Shown piece after piece: positions 13,066 through 28,300 of a stretch of DNA of 64,000 nt (position 1 is its first letter; the number at the start of each line of letters is the position of its first letter). The stretch comes from Bugula neritina (lineage: Eukaryota > Bryozoa > Gymnolaemata > Cheilostomatida > Bugulidae). The notes beneath the pieces were generated by a model, which saw only the letters and a list, made by a program, of their open reading frames with translations, made no database searches and was not told the DNA's origin. The translations under genes were made by a program, and so were the position numbers. The stretch is from assembly GCA_964035545.1 (NCBI GenBank), contig OZ037771.1, positions 12,280,980 to 12,344,979 of the forward strand. The letters are read 5' to 3'.

Positions 13066-16000
13066 GAGTATAAGTAGAAGCTTGACAGCTACATTAGGCA
13101 TTGCTACATAGTACATAAATATATGGCCGTATTAAATACTTAGCTGCATTCACAGATAAATGCATGGCTTGGAATTACAATACCATGAATACATTATTTA
13201 TTTAGCTGGGTAACTATACAATTATGCCAAAGTGAAAAGCTTTTGGTTATTAATGCCTGAAATGTCTAACAATCTACTTGGGAGACCACCTTGTTGTTAC
13301 AGAGTGAATGAGTTATTTGTTTGGCATTTGGATGATGGCACAAAGAAAGGCTATTTGGTTTGTTACTTGAGACTAGTAGCAAACTGCTACAGTCATAGCA
13401 TCTTAGAAGATTTTGCATCACTTGCTAGAATTGTACATTATTTTAATGTAGCTATTGAAATTAATATCGCACTGAAAACACAGTATTGCAAAATCTTAAG
13501 CTGTACATAATTATATTATGCATCAAAAAGTACTTCTGCTATTCGACTATCCAAGGTTTATTTTAAACTAGCACTGCCAAAGTGCCTTGACTCTATTACA
13601 GTGTTTACTAGCTAATTTTGTTCTTCTCAACAGTGAAATAGATCTATTGCAAGAAATTAATGACTAGATATAACAATAAGGATTTTTAGGCAAGACTTTC
13701 GCATCTATATTGCTCATCTGCTAGCTTGAAATACCCCTCTCCTTGGACTAATCTCAGGCTTTTCATTGTTGTTTAAACAGTTTTTAAACTCCTATTTCAA
13801 TAAATCATTACCAACACTGCCTGCATGTATTAATATTCATTAGTGCCATCAATGCACTGTGGAGACAGCACCTGATGTTCTGTATATTACATTATAGTAC
13901 AGAGATACTAAATCCAAAACATCTAAAATAATTGATGCTTCTACCAGATTTTTAGCACACCTATAATATGTATTTCTGTAGTAAATATTAATAAGATGTT
14001 TTAACTGATAGTTTTTATGCCATTATAATAGTTTGATACTATAACTACAACTTGAAACTCTTTAACCAGCACATTGGTTAGTAATATTGCTTCTTGATAT
14101 TTAATTGCTGGTTCACAAACTATCAATAATAGGGATGCATATCAAAACTTGACTGCATTCATAATATGATTTTAATGCTAGGTAATGACTAAGCATGTCT
14201 GGCTGATATGAGGTGACTATTTTGTACACTGTTTAACAACATCAGCTTTTTGGGTTCATTTAAAGCATCTGCAAATCTGTATTATACATAATTACTGTTA
14301 GGGCCAATTAATTGAATTGTTAACCCTGAAATGCTTTTTACACTGTAATACTAAGTAGTAAAAGATATGTATATATATATATAAACTGATTGTAATTTAT
14401 ACATAACATAGTACATTTAAAAAAATCACAAAATACATAATTTATTAGCTAAATTTCAAGGCGTTTTGTAGGTAGTGGGTTAATGTCAATAAAGTAGAAT
14501 CCGGGAAGTTGAGTAGCTTTATTCAAGAGGAAGGCTCTCCAACAGTTCTACCAAAGCCTAAATAACATGTATAAAATAAAGGTTATATGCACAATTTTTT
14601 TTCCAAAACAGCCTGCAACTGTTTTGCTATTGCATATGCCCTATGCCATTCATCAAGTAGAACAATTTTAACCAGGATATCTAGAAAAGTTGACACAAGG
14701 GCTTTATAAACTATGTAACAGTAAAACTGTGAGTAGAAATTAATTGACACTAATGAATAATGCTTTAGGTGCTGGCAACAACCATAAAAGAAAAGTTATA
14801 TAACAAACAAATAGAAAAAGCACTAAACAAATCAACAGCATTATATACAATTGGGGCACATACATGAAAACAGCAGCTAGTGTCATTTTCTTAAGACAGC
14901 ACTATTTTAGGTATAAATTTAAGAAGTATTAGAAAATGCAGAAATTTACTGCAATTGGTTCATTTTATTTAAGTTAGTACATACTGAAGATCTCAAGTTT
15001 TTGCTAATGAACATGAGTTTTGGCCCGAAACTAAAAAATATCAATAAATACACCTAAATAATCAAGGCTCTTTTTAATTTTCTTTGATTTCCTATGCTTT
15101 TTTTCTAATTACAGCAACTTCTGACTGGGGATCGCCACGGTTAGTTTGTAACAGTAGGCAATCCAAATGAAATGAATAAATAGGAAAAAACATGAGAAAA
15201 CATGCAAAAATTAAGAAGAACCTTGATTATTTAGGTGTATTTCTTGATGTCTCACTGATTCTAAGCAAAAAGCATTGTTCATTAGCAGCTAAAATGTAAA
15301 AATGGCTAAAAACTGCAGATTTCCAGTGTGTACTAAATTAAATAAAAGGACTCAATCACCTTTGCAACATAATTCAATAATTGCATGGTCAAGCAGAATA
15401 AACTACAATTAACAGCAACAACAGTGTAATAGTTGCGTAGAAAATTTGTACTGCAAAAAACTAAAAGAATGCAAAATCTATAAATGTGTGCTACCAAGTA
15501 AATGCTGAACAGACATCATGAAATAGTGTACGAAATACAAACTATTAAACTTACCTGTTGATCTAATGCAGCCAAAACCTTAAGCTTAGAGTAGTGGAAT
15601 GGTGCTGTTCGATGTTGATATGCTACAAGTAGCTAAGATGACTCAAATTCTTGCCTTTAGGAGTAAGAGGCCTCAGCTCAGTTTCAACAAAACTTCCAAT
15701 AATCTCAACGGATGCGCTCAATTAGGAGCCACAACAAAGCACACCCATGTCATTTTAGTAAACTCTAAAAAATGAACGGAAATAAAACTGTTAGAGAGTA
15801 AACAGAGAAACATATAGTGATGGGGGAAAAACCTGTCAGCAAAGGTTATATACACTCATAGTCATAACACGAAGAAAAAGATAATGAATAACAAGCTATT
15901 CAAGATGACACAAGAAACCAAACAAATTTCTTTGACTAAAAAATATAATTAAATACTATATTACTTGGCAAAAAATATTTGTTTTGAACAACGTATTATT

Positions 16001-17385
16001 GGGAAGAATTGCCAGTGTCTTAAATTTTGAGATTAAAGTTTCTGCCTTATAGCGGAAATAGAGAGGCAATCAATAGTGTACAAAACATGTTTTCAGTCAT
16101 TGGCTGTTGACTAAATTGACAAAGTTAAAGAAAGCTTCCATATCATTATTTATTTTGTTCTCAAGTGTGTGGTTACAGTTTCATGAGTCAGAAATATTAT
16201 TATTTGAGATATGAAATCAAATGTAGTCAAAAGAGTGTCATACAATTTAAAATGTAGTAATAGAGCTTTGACAATAATTTCTTCTGCTAAGTAAAACAGG
16301 TACCATTATGTGCTACTTATCTTTTAGAGATGAACATCAAGGATGTTGAAAACAAAATAGTTGTAAATTACAGCAAATACCTTTCTACTTACCTAACCAG
16401 AGAAAATAAGTTTTCAACCTTGCATGCACTCAGCTGGTTTTCAATGTTTGGATCAGTGACATCTTTATAACTGATAGCAGCATTATGTGATAGCTTTAGG
16501 AATTGTTACCTTAAATCTAAATTATATAGAACAAGAAGTGCAAAAATATGGCATTAGTACTCATTGCACAATACACACTTGCTAGAGTAGCTAATCTAGC
16601 ATCACATTAATTTAAGAAAGACAAAATTTTATTACTGTTCACAAATGATGAATATTAAAATTTGAATAATTAGACAAATTAACAATGATATTGATGTTAC
16701 TTCAAACATTACTAATGGTAAACACCAAAATACTAATAGGAATAGTCATGTTAACATCAATTAGAAAAGTAAAGATAATTTGAAAATGAGACAGTTTACA
16801 GGTCTAACTCTTATAGTTGACAAGCAATTACAGGGCAGTCATATTGATGTAGGCTACCCTCAAAATGTAGCACTTTAAAAATATTAAAAAGACAGCACAT
16901 ATAAGAACATAATCTTAAAAATAGGCATATGTGACACCTATATTTTGATTAACAAAGAAATCTTCTTTACTTTATTAATCTAACTCATATAATGGTATTC
17001 TGTCTTAGTATGTTATTTTAATACTTGAAATCTAATCAGCTACAGAAAAGTACTTCAATTTAAAGGCCTTCATAATTATTCTTTAGTTTGCTATTTAAAT
17101 AGACAGTAAGGTTGATGAATAAAATAAAAGTTAGTAAAGTAAAAGCTAAATAAATTGAGAATAATATCTCCACTCTAAGGTTATAATCCTTATAAATTAA
17201 CATTTTAATACTCCTGTTATCCTTAGGTATAGTTGTTAGCAATTTAACTATGAGCTCGAAGCCAAATGTCAGTATCAGCATCCCCATTACATTGACTAAG
17301 ACTGACTTTATAACCCTCAAGCTGTGGCACTCAATTTCTATAAGTAGTAACTAATAACAAATATAAAATTATTTATTTGCTACTG
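13066..17385. other. Loop of the inverted repeat, proximal part: no gene seen
   Basis: AT-rich DNA with only short, compositionally biased ORFs, for example 92 codons at 13,232-13,510 with no recognisable motif. The one structured item is the hairpin element at 15,051-15,237. Confidence 0.5.
15051..15237. mobile_element. Foldback MITE-like hairpin
   Basis: CACCTAAATAATCAAGG at 15,051 is repeated inverted, ending at 15,237, with imperfect pairing continuing inward through the TTTTTAATTTT region. The total is about 187 bp and it would fold into one long stem. There is no ORF, and the target duplication is not clear. Confidence 0.6.
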
Positions 17386-17387
17386 AT

Positions 17388-20375
17388 AGTGATAATAATA
17401 ATAATTAAAAATAATAATATGATCCATTAAAATAGAACTAATAAAGCCAACGACGTTAATGGTATGTCTAACTAAACATGGCATGTCTCGTCTGGCAGTG
17501 GGTATGTGGAGGGCCAGGCAACCTACGGCCGTCAACCCGTTAATGGCACAACTAAAAGAAGATACTCAAGAGAAGACAACAAAGTTGTCATGAAATGCTG
17601 CTTCAAAAGTACACCCAAATTGAGAGGTTATAGAAAAACAATGTATGAGCTCTGTAGACCCGGATCAAAGAATTATTTAAAAAGAATGTGCAAACGCTGG
17701 AAAACAGAGGAGAGTTTAACATCAGCGAATAGAGACTAGCGGATTAGGCAAGAACTATGAAGAAACACAAGCATCTTATGGAAGAAGAACTCCATAAGAT
17801 TGAAGAAGGAACCTTGCAAGAACTAGGCACATCAATTGGTGAAGAAGATAATGAAGAGCTAAATTTGCAAATAGAGGATGTTATAGTACAACATGAGATA
17901 GCATATAAATCAGCCATGAGAATTTTAAGAGCACCTAGTTCAGAGGTAGAAAAAGTGTTAATAGAAAAATTATGAATGAGCATAACAAACTATCTAATGA
18001 TCGACCAACACTAAGAGCCCTTAGGCACATTGAGAGGGTCAAATTACTACAGGCAGTAAAACAGATTAATGATGTGCTAAACTGTGTTGAGATTATTAAT
18101 ACCATTGAGCTTAATAACACCACCATGGCTTGTGCGAAAAATAGTAACAGAACAAGTGTGTAACAAAAAGGAAAAAGAAAAACTGACAATGTACAAGTAT
18201 GGAAAATACGACTGCAGAAGAAATAAAAAGAAATTAGATCAGACTTAAGTAAAATAGCAGAATGAAAAAGTAGAGCTTACAATGATTCATTGAGAAGAAT
18301 GGTTGAAGAAAAATATAGGATAAAGAACAAAGAGTGTGGTGTAGTGATTGAAAAACTGAAGCAAAACCTGAGAGCTGTAAGCCAGAAGATAAACAGATAT
18401 ACAGAATGAGTTGATCAATATAATCAGAACACAATGTTTACAATGATAAGCGCTTTTATCAAGAATTACGAGGAAATGAATGTACATCTAAAGAGGCACC
18501 TGACAAGGAAATCAAAAGCATTCTGATAAAATATATGGGGTCAGCCAACTAAAAATAATACCAATGCAGAATGACTAAATAAAGTTAGCAACAAATTGGA
18601 GCATATGTAAAGACAAGGAAATTAGATCTTAGAAACGATGCAAACAACTGGAATAGCAATTAATGTCATAAGGTTGATAAGAAAAAGCATGAAACCTGGA
18701 AAACACAACTGAAGTACCTGGAAGAAAAGATAGGAGAAATAAAGATCAAACTAAGAATTTTCCAAGGAGACTCTTTATCTCTATCCCTTTTCTCCAACTA
18801 CCGATTCGCATGACAGAAGCGGCTCAATGATGCAAATTTCGACGAGACAGAAAACAAACCATCTCCTATATGTGGATGACCTGAAGGTAAATAGGAAATC
18901 AAAGTCAGAACTGGAAGCTTTGGTAAACACTGCCGGGATCTTCACAAGGAATATAGAAATGAAATTTGGATTAAAAAATGTGCCACACTGGTTATGAGAA
19001 AGGGAAAGAAAATCAAGGACACAGGAATCAGTTTGCCTGATGAACAGGTAATCAAAGATCTGGGTGAGAAGCCGTATAAATATCTAGGAGTTCTTGAGAT
19101 TGATAGAATACAAATATATGAAATGAAAAATAAGATCAGGGAGTACTACAAACAAATAAGAAAAGTTCTAGATTCAAAACTGAATGGTGAGAACACAATC
19201 AAAGCAATAAACACATGGGCAGTAACAGCAGTGCATTACACAGCTAGAATACTTGACTGAACTGTTTCGTGAGCTAAAAAATATGGACTGAAAGACAAGG
19301 AAGCTAATGACAACAAACCGTGCACCCTATCCGAGAGCAGATGTAGGCAGGCTGTATTTTAGCAGAAGAGAAGGCGGTAGAAGAATGTTGTCAACTGAAA
19401 AATGCATAAAGATTGAAAACTGCAGCATGTCAGACTACATAAATATAACATAGACTGATAGAAACACCACACTGAATACCTTCCTAAAAGACAGAACAGC
19501 GGTAGAACTAAATAATGATAAAGTGATAGAAAGAACTGATGAGTGTAAAGAAAAGCTTCACGTGGTCAATACATCAAAATGGTGGAAGACATGAAAGCAT
19601 TTTCCTGGAACTGGTTGAAGTATGGTTGGCTGAAAAAGGAAACAGAAGGACTGCTGACAGCTGCGCAAAATCAACTATTCACTACTAGAAATTATAAAGT
19701 GGCTATGATGAGAGAACAGGGTAGCAAGAAGTGTGGAATGTGTAACGCAAGAGACAAAACTTCGATGCACGTATTGAGTGAGTTTGAGAAGGTAGCAGAA
19801 GGAGAATATAAGAAAAAACACAACCTTTTGGCATTGATAATTTCAATAGTAGTTGTGTGAACTTCGTGGGTTTCAGAAAAGTAAGAATTGGTACGGCCAT
19901 CAAGCAGAATAAGTACTGGAAAATGATAATGTGAAAACCTTGTAAGATTTTAACATACACACTGACGTAGTCATCAAAGTTAGGAGACCCGATATATTAG
20001 TAGTTGACAAGCATAATGCTGAAACAACGATAATTGATATCACAGTCCCTGTTAACTACAGAGTAAAAGAAAAAAATTCGAAAAGTTAGGAAAATATCAG
20101 AATTTAGCACTAGAATAAACCCGCCTTTGGAAAACATCAAAAAAGTCATCCCGTTGTAACTGGAGCCTTTGGAGCTTTATACAAGATTGTAGACTGGCTG
20201 ACACTACTTGGAGTAGCTGAAAACAAATGCTCATTAATTCAACAGACACCCTTACTAGGATCAGGATAAGCTCACATCCTGAGGAAAGTTCTATCCATTT
20301 CAGCCTAGTATAACTAGGCCAATGGTAAAAGGTTACACCAGCTAAAAAACTACGGTCAATCAACAATAATAATAA
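17388..20375 (+). mobile_element. Dead non-LTR retrotransposon, R4/Dong-like, flanked by TAA repeats
   Basis: Frames are broken by many stops and shifts, but ordered pieces remain. There is an N-terminal block RRYSREDNKVVMKCC (from 17,506), then RT motifs FQGDSLS (about 18,760) and YVDDLKV (about 18,870), followed by FGLKKCATLVM and GEKPYKYLGVLE. A CCHC-type block CGMCNARDKTSMHVLSEF lies near 19,735. C-terminal RPDILVVDKHN and IIDITVPVNYRVKEK follow (19,985-20,075), with VIPVVTGAFGAL and AHILRKVLS after them. This order, RT then zinc finger then a PD-(D/E)xK-like restriction-type endonuclease, is that of R2/R4/NeSL elements. Both flanks carry AAT/TAA runs (17,388-17,425; 20,362-20,375), as expected for TAA-targeting Dong-type elements. 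The upstream RT core appears deleted. I see no functional copy. Confidence 0.75.
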
Positions 20376-23300
20376 TATACAACTATATTAGTGCAGTTGG
20401 TTCTATTATTAGATTAGCATATCGATTATGACTTTTCGATTGCCACCCTGATACTATGAGTAAAATGTACAAGCATACGTGAAAGTATAGATATGATCAT
20501 AAGTATAAAAATAGGTATAAGTATAAATATAAATATAGGTACAAGTATAAAACGAATGATTATATTATTAATAATATTAGTCAGTGATACCTATAACCGT
20601 AATGGTTTTTAGACTTACAGTTATCATTAACATTAGCTGAGTAATATGATTAGTTAAAATAATGGTATTCATTATTATATCATAGTTATAAGTTATAACT
20701 CTAGTCTCTAAAGAGCAACAGCAAGTGTAATTGGGATATTCATATTAAATTTCATATTCACATAGTGAAATGTTTATGTTATGAACTAATTTATTCCTTC
20801 AACATTTAACTATAAATATGATTAACACTAACTTTGACCAGCAGTATTACTAAAAGAAGCGTATTACAAATATAAGATAATAAAATTCTAGTAGTAGGAC
20901 TAATAGTATTACTAGGTCCAGTATTATTCTTGTTATCTTATTCATCATTCATGAGTTATCAAATTTAAAATTACTACTTATTAGCATCAGCATATAAAAA
21001 GTAAGATCATTAGGAATAATTATCATGAGGTATGATCTATGATTTGCATTATCCATATATAGTTTAATATCAATATGATATATTATTATTGCTGATAGTC
21101 TATGTTATAGTTAAATTTATACTTATCTTTACAGTTAGCTATAGTAGCACTTATTAGTTATTTGTGGTAGCCAAACTAATGTTTAATATTAATAAATTAA
21201 ACTGAGTATCATAAAAGTGTTACTAAGAATTTTAATTATAATCGTAATGGTGATCATATTACTTTATTATAATTATTATATTTTATCATTAATGCTAAAC
21301 TGAGTTAATGTATATACTTTGAGTTTTACTATTACTCATTATATTTACACTTATAGTAAAACTAAATATGTAAAAGTTATACTTATACTATTATTATTCG
21401 TATTTCATTAGACTTACATCTAAGATCGCAGTCCTATTACTGCTACCACTGATACTAGTACTACAACTAGTACTAGTACTGCTACTAGTACTAGTACTAC
21501 TACTACTACTACTAATAGTACTGTTACTACTACTACTACTAGTACTACTACTAGGTCTACTACTGTACCAGTACAACTACAAACTTTGAAAATAACTGCA
21601 AGAAAGGTATGACTTACTCTTTTTCTTAGTCTTACTGTGACTCTCAGTCGTAATGTGAAATAAAATTGTGAACTGTAAAGTTAAACCCAAGGCTGAAATT
21701 TATTTAATTAAATTTAGACAATCTGAATCATTGGCTCAATCCTTGAGTTTGACTATTACTATTATTATTAGTGTTACTATTGTGATTATCATTGGCATTA
21801 TGCCATTATCATTATGATTGTAATTGTGGTAATTCTAACATTAATTATAATCATAAATTAAAAGGTAATGATTAATGATAATTATTTTCATTTTGTAATC
21901 ATAATGATAATTATAATGATGTAAATTTTGATGTAAAACCAAAATACTAAAACTAAAAGTAAAAGTTATAAAATTAAATGATAAAATATTATAATGATAA
22001 TTATTATATTTATTATATTATTATTGAATTAGAATATATTATTTCATTAGAAAATAGGTTGCAGCTTAGCATGATTAAAATTCAGTAAAAATTAGTTTAC
22101 CAACAGCAAACATGCATGCGTCTTGTCAACATTCAATTCGTAGTGCCATAGCGAAGCCAGATTACTGGTAGTACGACTACTAGAACTACTACTACTAGTG
22201 ATGGATTACAGATCCTTGGCGATTTTAGCTGTCAGTGACCTTCACCTCACATTCTCGTCATGTGCGCGGCATTAGACTAAGTAGAGGGTATGAAGCACTG
22301 AGCTGGAAAAGAAAGAATATATTTTAATTATAGGTAATACTAATAATAATATAATTTATGGTAATATATAGGTAATATTATTGAGTTCATTGGTACGGAG
22401 TATAGACCTATCACTGATAGTATCAGTATCAACTACCACTTACGTACTACTTCAACTTATAACTTACCTTCAACTCAAACCCAAACTGAAACTGTTTGGA
22501 ATCATTTGTCTTTGATCATATTGGCATTGTCATTGTCATTGTAATAACTATTAATATTTTTAGTTCAACATCAATGCCGAACATATTGTAATAACTAATA
22601 AGATAATCATAAGGTTGATATATTTTGCTAATACTAATACTAATACTAATACTAATAGTTACAGTAATAGTTATAGTAATTCAGTGTCACTCTCACTCTG
22701 GTGGAGTGAGACTCAGACTTAGAGTTAGAGACAGAGTGAGTCCGAGTAAGTCTGAGTGTTGGTAATAGTAATAGTCATATAAATTTAAATTATATTTACT
22801 TATTTCTAGCAATCACAATGGCAATAGTTATAGTAACTTTCACTTACTCTTAAATCATTGAACCTGAACTAAAAGTAAAATTAAGCATTATGATTATGAT
22901 TATCATTATGATTATACCTATGATTTTATTATGTTTAAATTAAAAATCAATATCATGATAATATCATAGTGATAGACATATTATTGATAAATGATAATAT
23001 AAAAGTAATTTGATAAATTATACATTGATTTTGAATTAAGGTGATACTGATACTAGACCGGTACTGAAAGTGATAGTAATACTAATAGTAATAGTAATAG
23101 TCATATAAATTTAAGTTATATTTACTCATTACCGGCAATCACAATGGCAATAGTAACTTAAACTGTAACAGTAATGGTATGGGTATGTTTGAAATTGTCA
23201 CTATCAGTATTGCTATGAATCAAAATATAATGCTATCATACCAATAATTTAAAATAATATTACAAAGCTTCAGTAGCAACTTTTACTTGTACCAGTTTGG

Positions 23301-25300
23301 AATTTTGAATTATACATATTCTTAGTTAAAGTTTTCAAGTTTATTGTCAAAATGAACTTGAAATTAAAGACTTAGTAGTACAAATTAAACTAAGACTGAC
23401 TGTAAGTGACTAAGATTAAAAATAAGTAATTTTAAATATCGATTTAGTATTTTTCTTACTCTTTGTCTTAAAACTGACTTTTATTTTGCACCTACTCCTG
23501 GTCAATGATTCTTTTTTCTATTTATATTACTATTGCTATTAGTATAATTGACTTAAATTTAATAATAGATATGATTATATCTTTATAAATGTGATATTTG
23601 ATTTTATGAATAGTAATTCGAAAACTCTTTGGTATTATTTATTTTTGATCATTGTAGTTATTATCATTATATTTGTATAATAATTATGATTATCAAATTC
23701 AATATCGATATTTGTATTATGGTATGGATATCTGCCTCCGTCCCATGTTCTGTTTTGCAGTGCCTTTTTACATTCACGTCTAGGTTCACATTGCGATGGT
23801 CATACTGATAGCACTTGGGGACAGTGATGAGCATAATGATTATCACTAATATTAAGATTATCGTTATTAGGATTCAGAATAATTTAATAAACAAGCAACT
23901 TAAAACAAATGTTTTTACTAATATACATATTAATTACTAATATAAATATACTACTATGAATATTATAATTATTATACTTTACAATTCAAAGTAAGATAAT
24001 CATAATACGAACTGGTAAAACTAAATATAAAGTAAATGTAATAATACTAATAGTAGTTATCCATTCCCCTTTGGTTTCACATACTAATAATTGGAAACCT
24101 CTGTCCTAATATTATTTCTATTAATATTGCTCAAAGTTTGATCCCTATTTAATTTTATAGTTCACTCACCAGCTACAAAATTTTATTAAAATACATGTGG
24201 TATTGGTTATAGTACTAGTGAAACTTGAAGTTGAATAGCATGCTTATTACTCACTGCTCTTTGCTTACATTATTAGGGTTACTCTTTAGTCTTAGAGATA
24301 CCCTAACATAAACTTGAAAGCTGGAGGTAGTACTAGTCTAGTGCTGTGTTAATCCTACACTGTTGACTTATCAACACTGTGACTATAATTATGACTCCTA
24401 AGTCAAAGTCATTTTCATATAGTAGTAATCACTATGACAGACTGAAAGTCAGGAAGACTAAATATAATGGTAAAGTGTGTAAGAATAAATCATACTTAAT
24501 CAATTACTTTTAGTTTTGTTACCAGTGTTGGGTCAACTTTCAGAATAAAGAATAAATATATTTATAAAGATCAATGGATAAAAATTCCAATCATGGTTTA
24601 ATGTGCCTATTTTAAGCTGTTAATTTAATTACTATAATATAAGTGCTCAAAATACAACTTTTGATTTTCATAATTATGTTTTAATTTAATACAGATACCA
24701 TAGTATCATATACAGTAGAATCAGTTGTATCTTATTTAATAATGAAGTAACTTATTGGAGCTTTCACAGTTATTAATTATTTACTTGTTAGTCTTTGAAC
24801 TGGGACAACGTTTGAAACTTGAAGTAGAATGAAGTTTGATTTCAGTTACCGCAATGGTATCTGCAGTCACAATAGGAATACGCATATAACTATGTTTATA
24901 TTTGTGAAAAATATATAGTCAAAACTAGATAAGGTAATAGTAATTATAATTGGTTTCACTTTTAATATATTCCTATAAACTGGAAAATAGACAGAAGCAT
25001 TTAATCATGAAAGTAAACCTAGTGGAAGTAAATCAATTCACTAAGTATAGTAAAATATTTACTATTCAGTAAGTTTATTTACTTTAGTTAATTGTACTTG
25101 ATTATTTCTGTCGGTTTTTCAGTTGATTTTTCTACCTTTTGCTATAGCATATCAAACTACCACAAAGTCATGCTTCCGTATTACAATTATAAACATAGTG
25201 TTACTGTGTAATGTTATAGTAAAGTAATAGTAATATTTGGATCATTGTAAGTATTTCTGTTGTTGTACTGATTGATAAATATTTTTTAGCTTGCATGGAT
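20376..25300. other. Low-complexity trinucleotide-like DNA, no gene
   Basis: Degenerate ATT/AGT/TAC-type repeats throughout: TACTACTAGTAC runs at 21,437-21,577, TAATAC runs at 22,630-22,680, and a GAGTGAG/AGTCTGAG patch at 22,690-22,760. No ORF on either strand has coding character. This looks like decayed microsatellite DNA. Confidence 0.6.
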
Positions 25301-28300
25301 ATTTGCAACGATCAAGATGTCATTTGAACCTGGACTGGAATAAAGATGGCAAATCGAGAAGCTAGCTACAATTATTCTGCAGAAAGAAACTTGGTAAGCA
25401 AAAATAAGCTGCAGCATTAAGCAGTAAGCAATATGACGATAAACTTTGCTTGATTTTGATTGACCTTAAAATATCTGGTCACTTTTCACCAACGTGGTCC
25501 TGCGCGGGTGGCGGGTGACCTTAAAATGTCTGTTGCACGTAAAATAAATTTTGTGACAGTCAAAAGTATGCTGATCTTTTTCGTATTTCAGTGCATCGGT
25601 GTCTTAGCTTAAGAGCTGAACCCAACAATTATGATCTAAAGCTGTTTTTTACTAGAAAGTGATTTTACTGTCTTTCTGATTATTCTTGGTTTTTCAGCTT
25701 GATGAATTGAATAAATGGATTTGATTTCGGGTATTATGTAATGGATGAAAGAAATTTTTCCTAAATTTGTACTGAGCAATTTTTGCTATTGCTATGATGT
25801 TTAGTGATAAAATTGCACCCTTAATAACCCTGAAAACTTTCATTACTAGCATTTGTTTATGTTCATTTTTAGGAAATTAAAATGAAGACACAACTCACCG
25901 ATGCTATCTCACTGTGCCTGCATGCAGTTTATCTAAAAAGGTACTCCTATTAGCTGGCTCTTGCCCAATACCTGGTTGTCTCTGTAACTATTTTTTGCTC
26001 GCAGATGAGTTTTTTGAACTTGACATTTTATTGATTTTGAAAGTTATAGTGAGCTTTGAACTTGCTAGCATCGTTTTTAAAGACTTGCTGCAGTTTTTAT
26101 CAACATTTTTTAAGTCAATGGTGTTAGTTTGGAAGCTCTCTCACTCCTCTCTCTGTCTCTTTCTCCCACACCTTCCACTCAACCTCTCTCTCTTTCTCCC
26201 CCTCTCTCCCACCCTCCCTCTCTCCCACCCTCCCTCTCTCCCACCCTCTGTCTCTCCCACCTTCTCTCTCTCTCCCACTCTCCGTCTCTCCCACCTTCTC
26301 TCTCTCCTAACCTTTCTCTGTTCCCTTTTCCACTATCTCTCTGACTCTCTCCCTTTCTCTCTTCTACCCCATCTCTCTTCCATCCTCTCTCCTAACCTTT
26401 CTCTCCCACCCCCCTCTCCCACTCTCTTTCTCTCTCTAGTTTGCATGGCTTTACCCAATTTTGGTTTTTTTTTTTATTTTGTTTCAGAGTATCCAAAGGG
26501 AAAGCTAAAATTTATTTAATATATATTATACCAACTTGAGCTTTACATATAATATCAAATAAATGCTGTGTTTTGTTAAAACAATGTTTGCAACTTTGTA
26601 GTATATTCAAATTCATAATTTATTTGTAGAGTCACACAACAAGACACTACTCTGACACACTCACAAGTTGCCACTGATCCAGCAGTATAGATGATTGTTT
26701 TCTCCACTGGCTATGCTGTCACGCTTTACTGTTGTGGTGTTTGAAACAAACCAATTGTTTGCCTACGCAGATTAGGGTGAGAAAAAAAGTGAGAAATGAA
26801 AGCTGTTTTTAATACCAACTACACTTAGTTTTTATTGATTGAAAAACAAAGTGAAATCATTAGTTATCCGTTAAATGACTAAATCACTGTTTATAAAGAT
26901 GAAACACAAATAATCTTATGTTATGCTAATGAAATTTGGCTTTCAAATAGCTTTTTTCTGTATATTTGTTGAGGAAGTTTATCTTCAACAAAACTTCGTA
27001 GCTGTTGAATATGTGGAGAGTATTTTATATTGCATAAATTTATAGAGTAAAAGGTTCTCATCAAACTTTTACAACTTAGCTCATCGACGGTTTAAAAGTG
27101 TGAGTCACCCTTCACACTAGAGTTTTATAAAGTTTTAATGAATGTGCAGTATTTTATAAAATATTGTGTGTCTCGTAAATTTAGCTATTTCTACCTTTTC
27201 AGTGAGATTGGAGTAAACACACCTCAAAATTCACATCTGGTATCACATTGATTTATCGCAAGTCAAAGTACACCTACTAACTCTTCCTTCCTTAATACCT
27301 GCTTGCTTTTGCACTTCTACTCATTTCATATACCTAACATTTCTCTTGCAGATGAATTACATCTTTTAAGTTGTAAAAGCCTTAAATAGCATGAAATTAA
27401 TGAGGTTTAAACCGTGGCCACACTAACTATTGATGCGTTTATTGATGGGTTAAATTACACGAAAATATTGTCTCTTTCTTTTTAGTTTCACCTAAAGTAT
27501 TACATACTATTGATGGAGGCTTTGCTGAAGTTTTTGGGTGATGATTTGTCAATAATTTTCCAGAGAAGATGATGCCACGGTGGCTGGCATCATTATGCAG
27601 TTTCCAAATTTCTTTCGGCTTTGCTCTAGTGAAAATGTTGGAAAACAATCAACAAAAAGGTTTGTACCATAAACGAAGTTATTGTGTGCGTGTTGTCAAA
27701 GCATAAAGTGTGCTGGACATTTTTAGGTTTCTGTTGAGATGCGTTTTTGCTTTTCCTGCATGAAAAAAGTTCCAGTTTCAGTTAATATCACTAGCGGAGT
27801 GCCCACCTATATTTTAAATCATATTGATGCATAAGTTCTTTTTGTAATATTAAAAGTATAACTTGCTTAATTGCTATTCAATGCCCTTTGAAGTTTCCAA
27901 CTGTAATTAATTAGTTGATTTGGCAGCATAGTATCGATGATTGATGAAGGCAGCCGATATAATTATAAGCATAAATATCTATATCTACATGAAGATGTCA
28001 TTCCCAATGATTGTTATTCTGAAATCAGCTGATTAAGTTATCACAAACTAAACATTTTGACCAGCGGCTTGCAATGCAACTCGGTGAAATTTCAGACCTA
28101 GATAAATTGAATTTCTTACTGAAAATCGTGAAGGTATTAAAGTTTAAAGTGAAAGTTTAAAGGGTCATCTCTCTGCGAATTCTAATAGCATGGTGCCAAT
28201 TAGACTTGAAAAAATTTCAAGGCACTACAAAGCACTAAGCCCATTCTTACAAGTAGTTTCAAAGTGCACTGGAATTTCAGTTTACTTGTCATTGTATAGA

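Noticed and set aside
13232-13510. 92-codon ORF inside the loop
   Set aside because: No recognisable motif and no phase-compatible neighbouring exons.
17060-17320. 86-codon minus-strand ORF with two hydrophobic stretches
   Set aside because: AT-rich codons favour hydrophobic residues. No family resemblance, no splice partners, and it abuts the TAA-flanked retrotransposon.
25914-26519. 201-codon ORF
   Set aside because: It exists because of the CT-rich tract (Ser/Leu/Pro repeats). No domain, and both ends are in AT-rich DNA.
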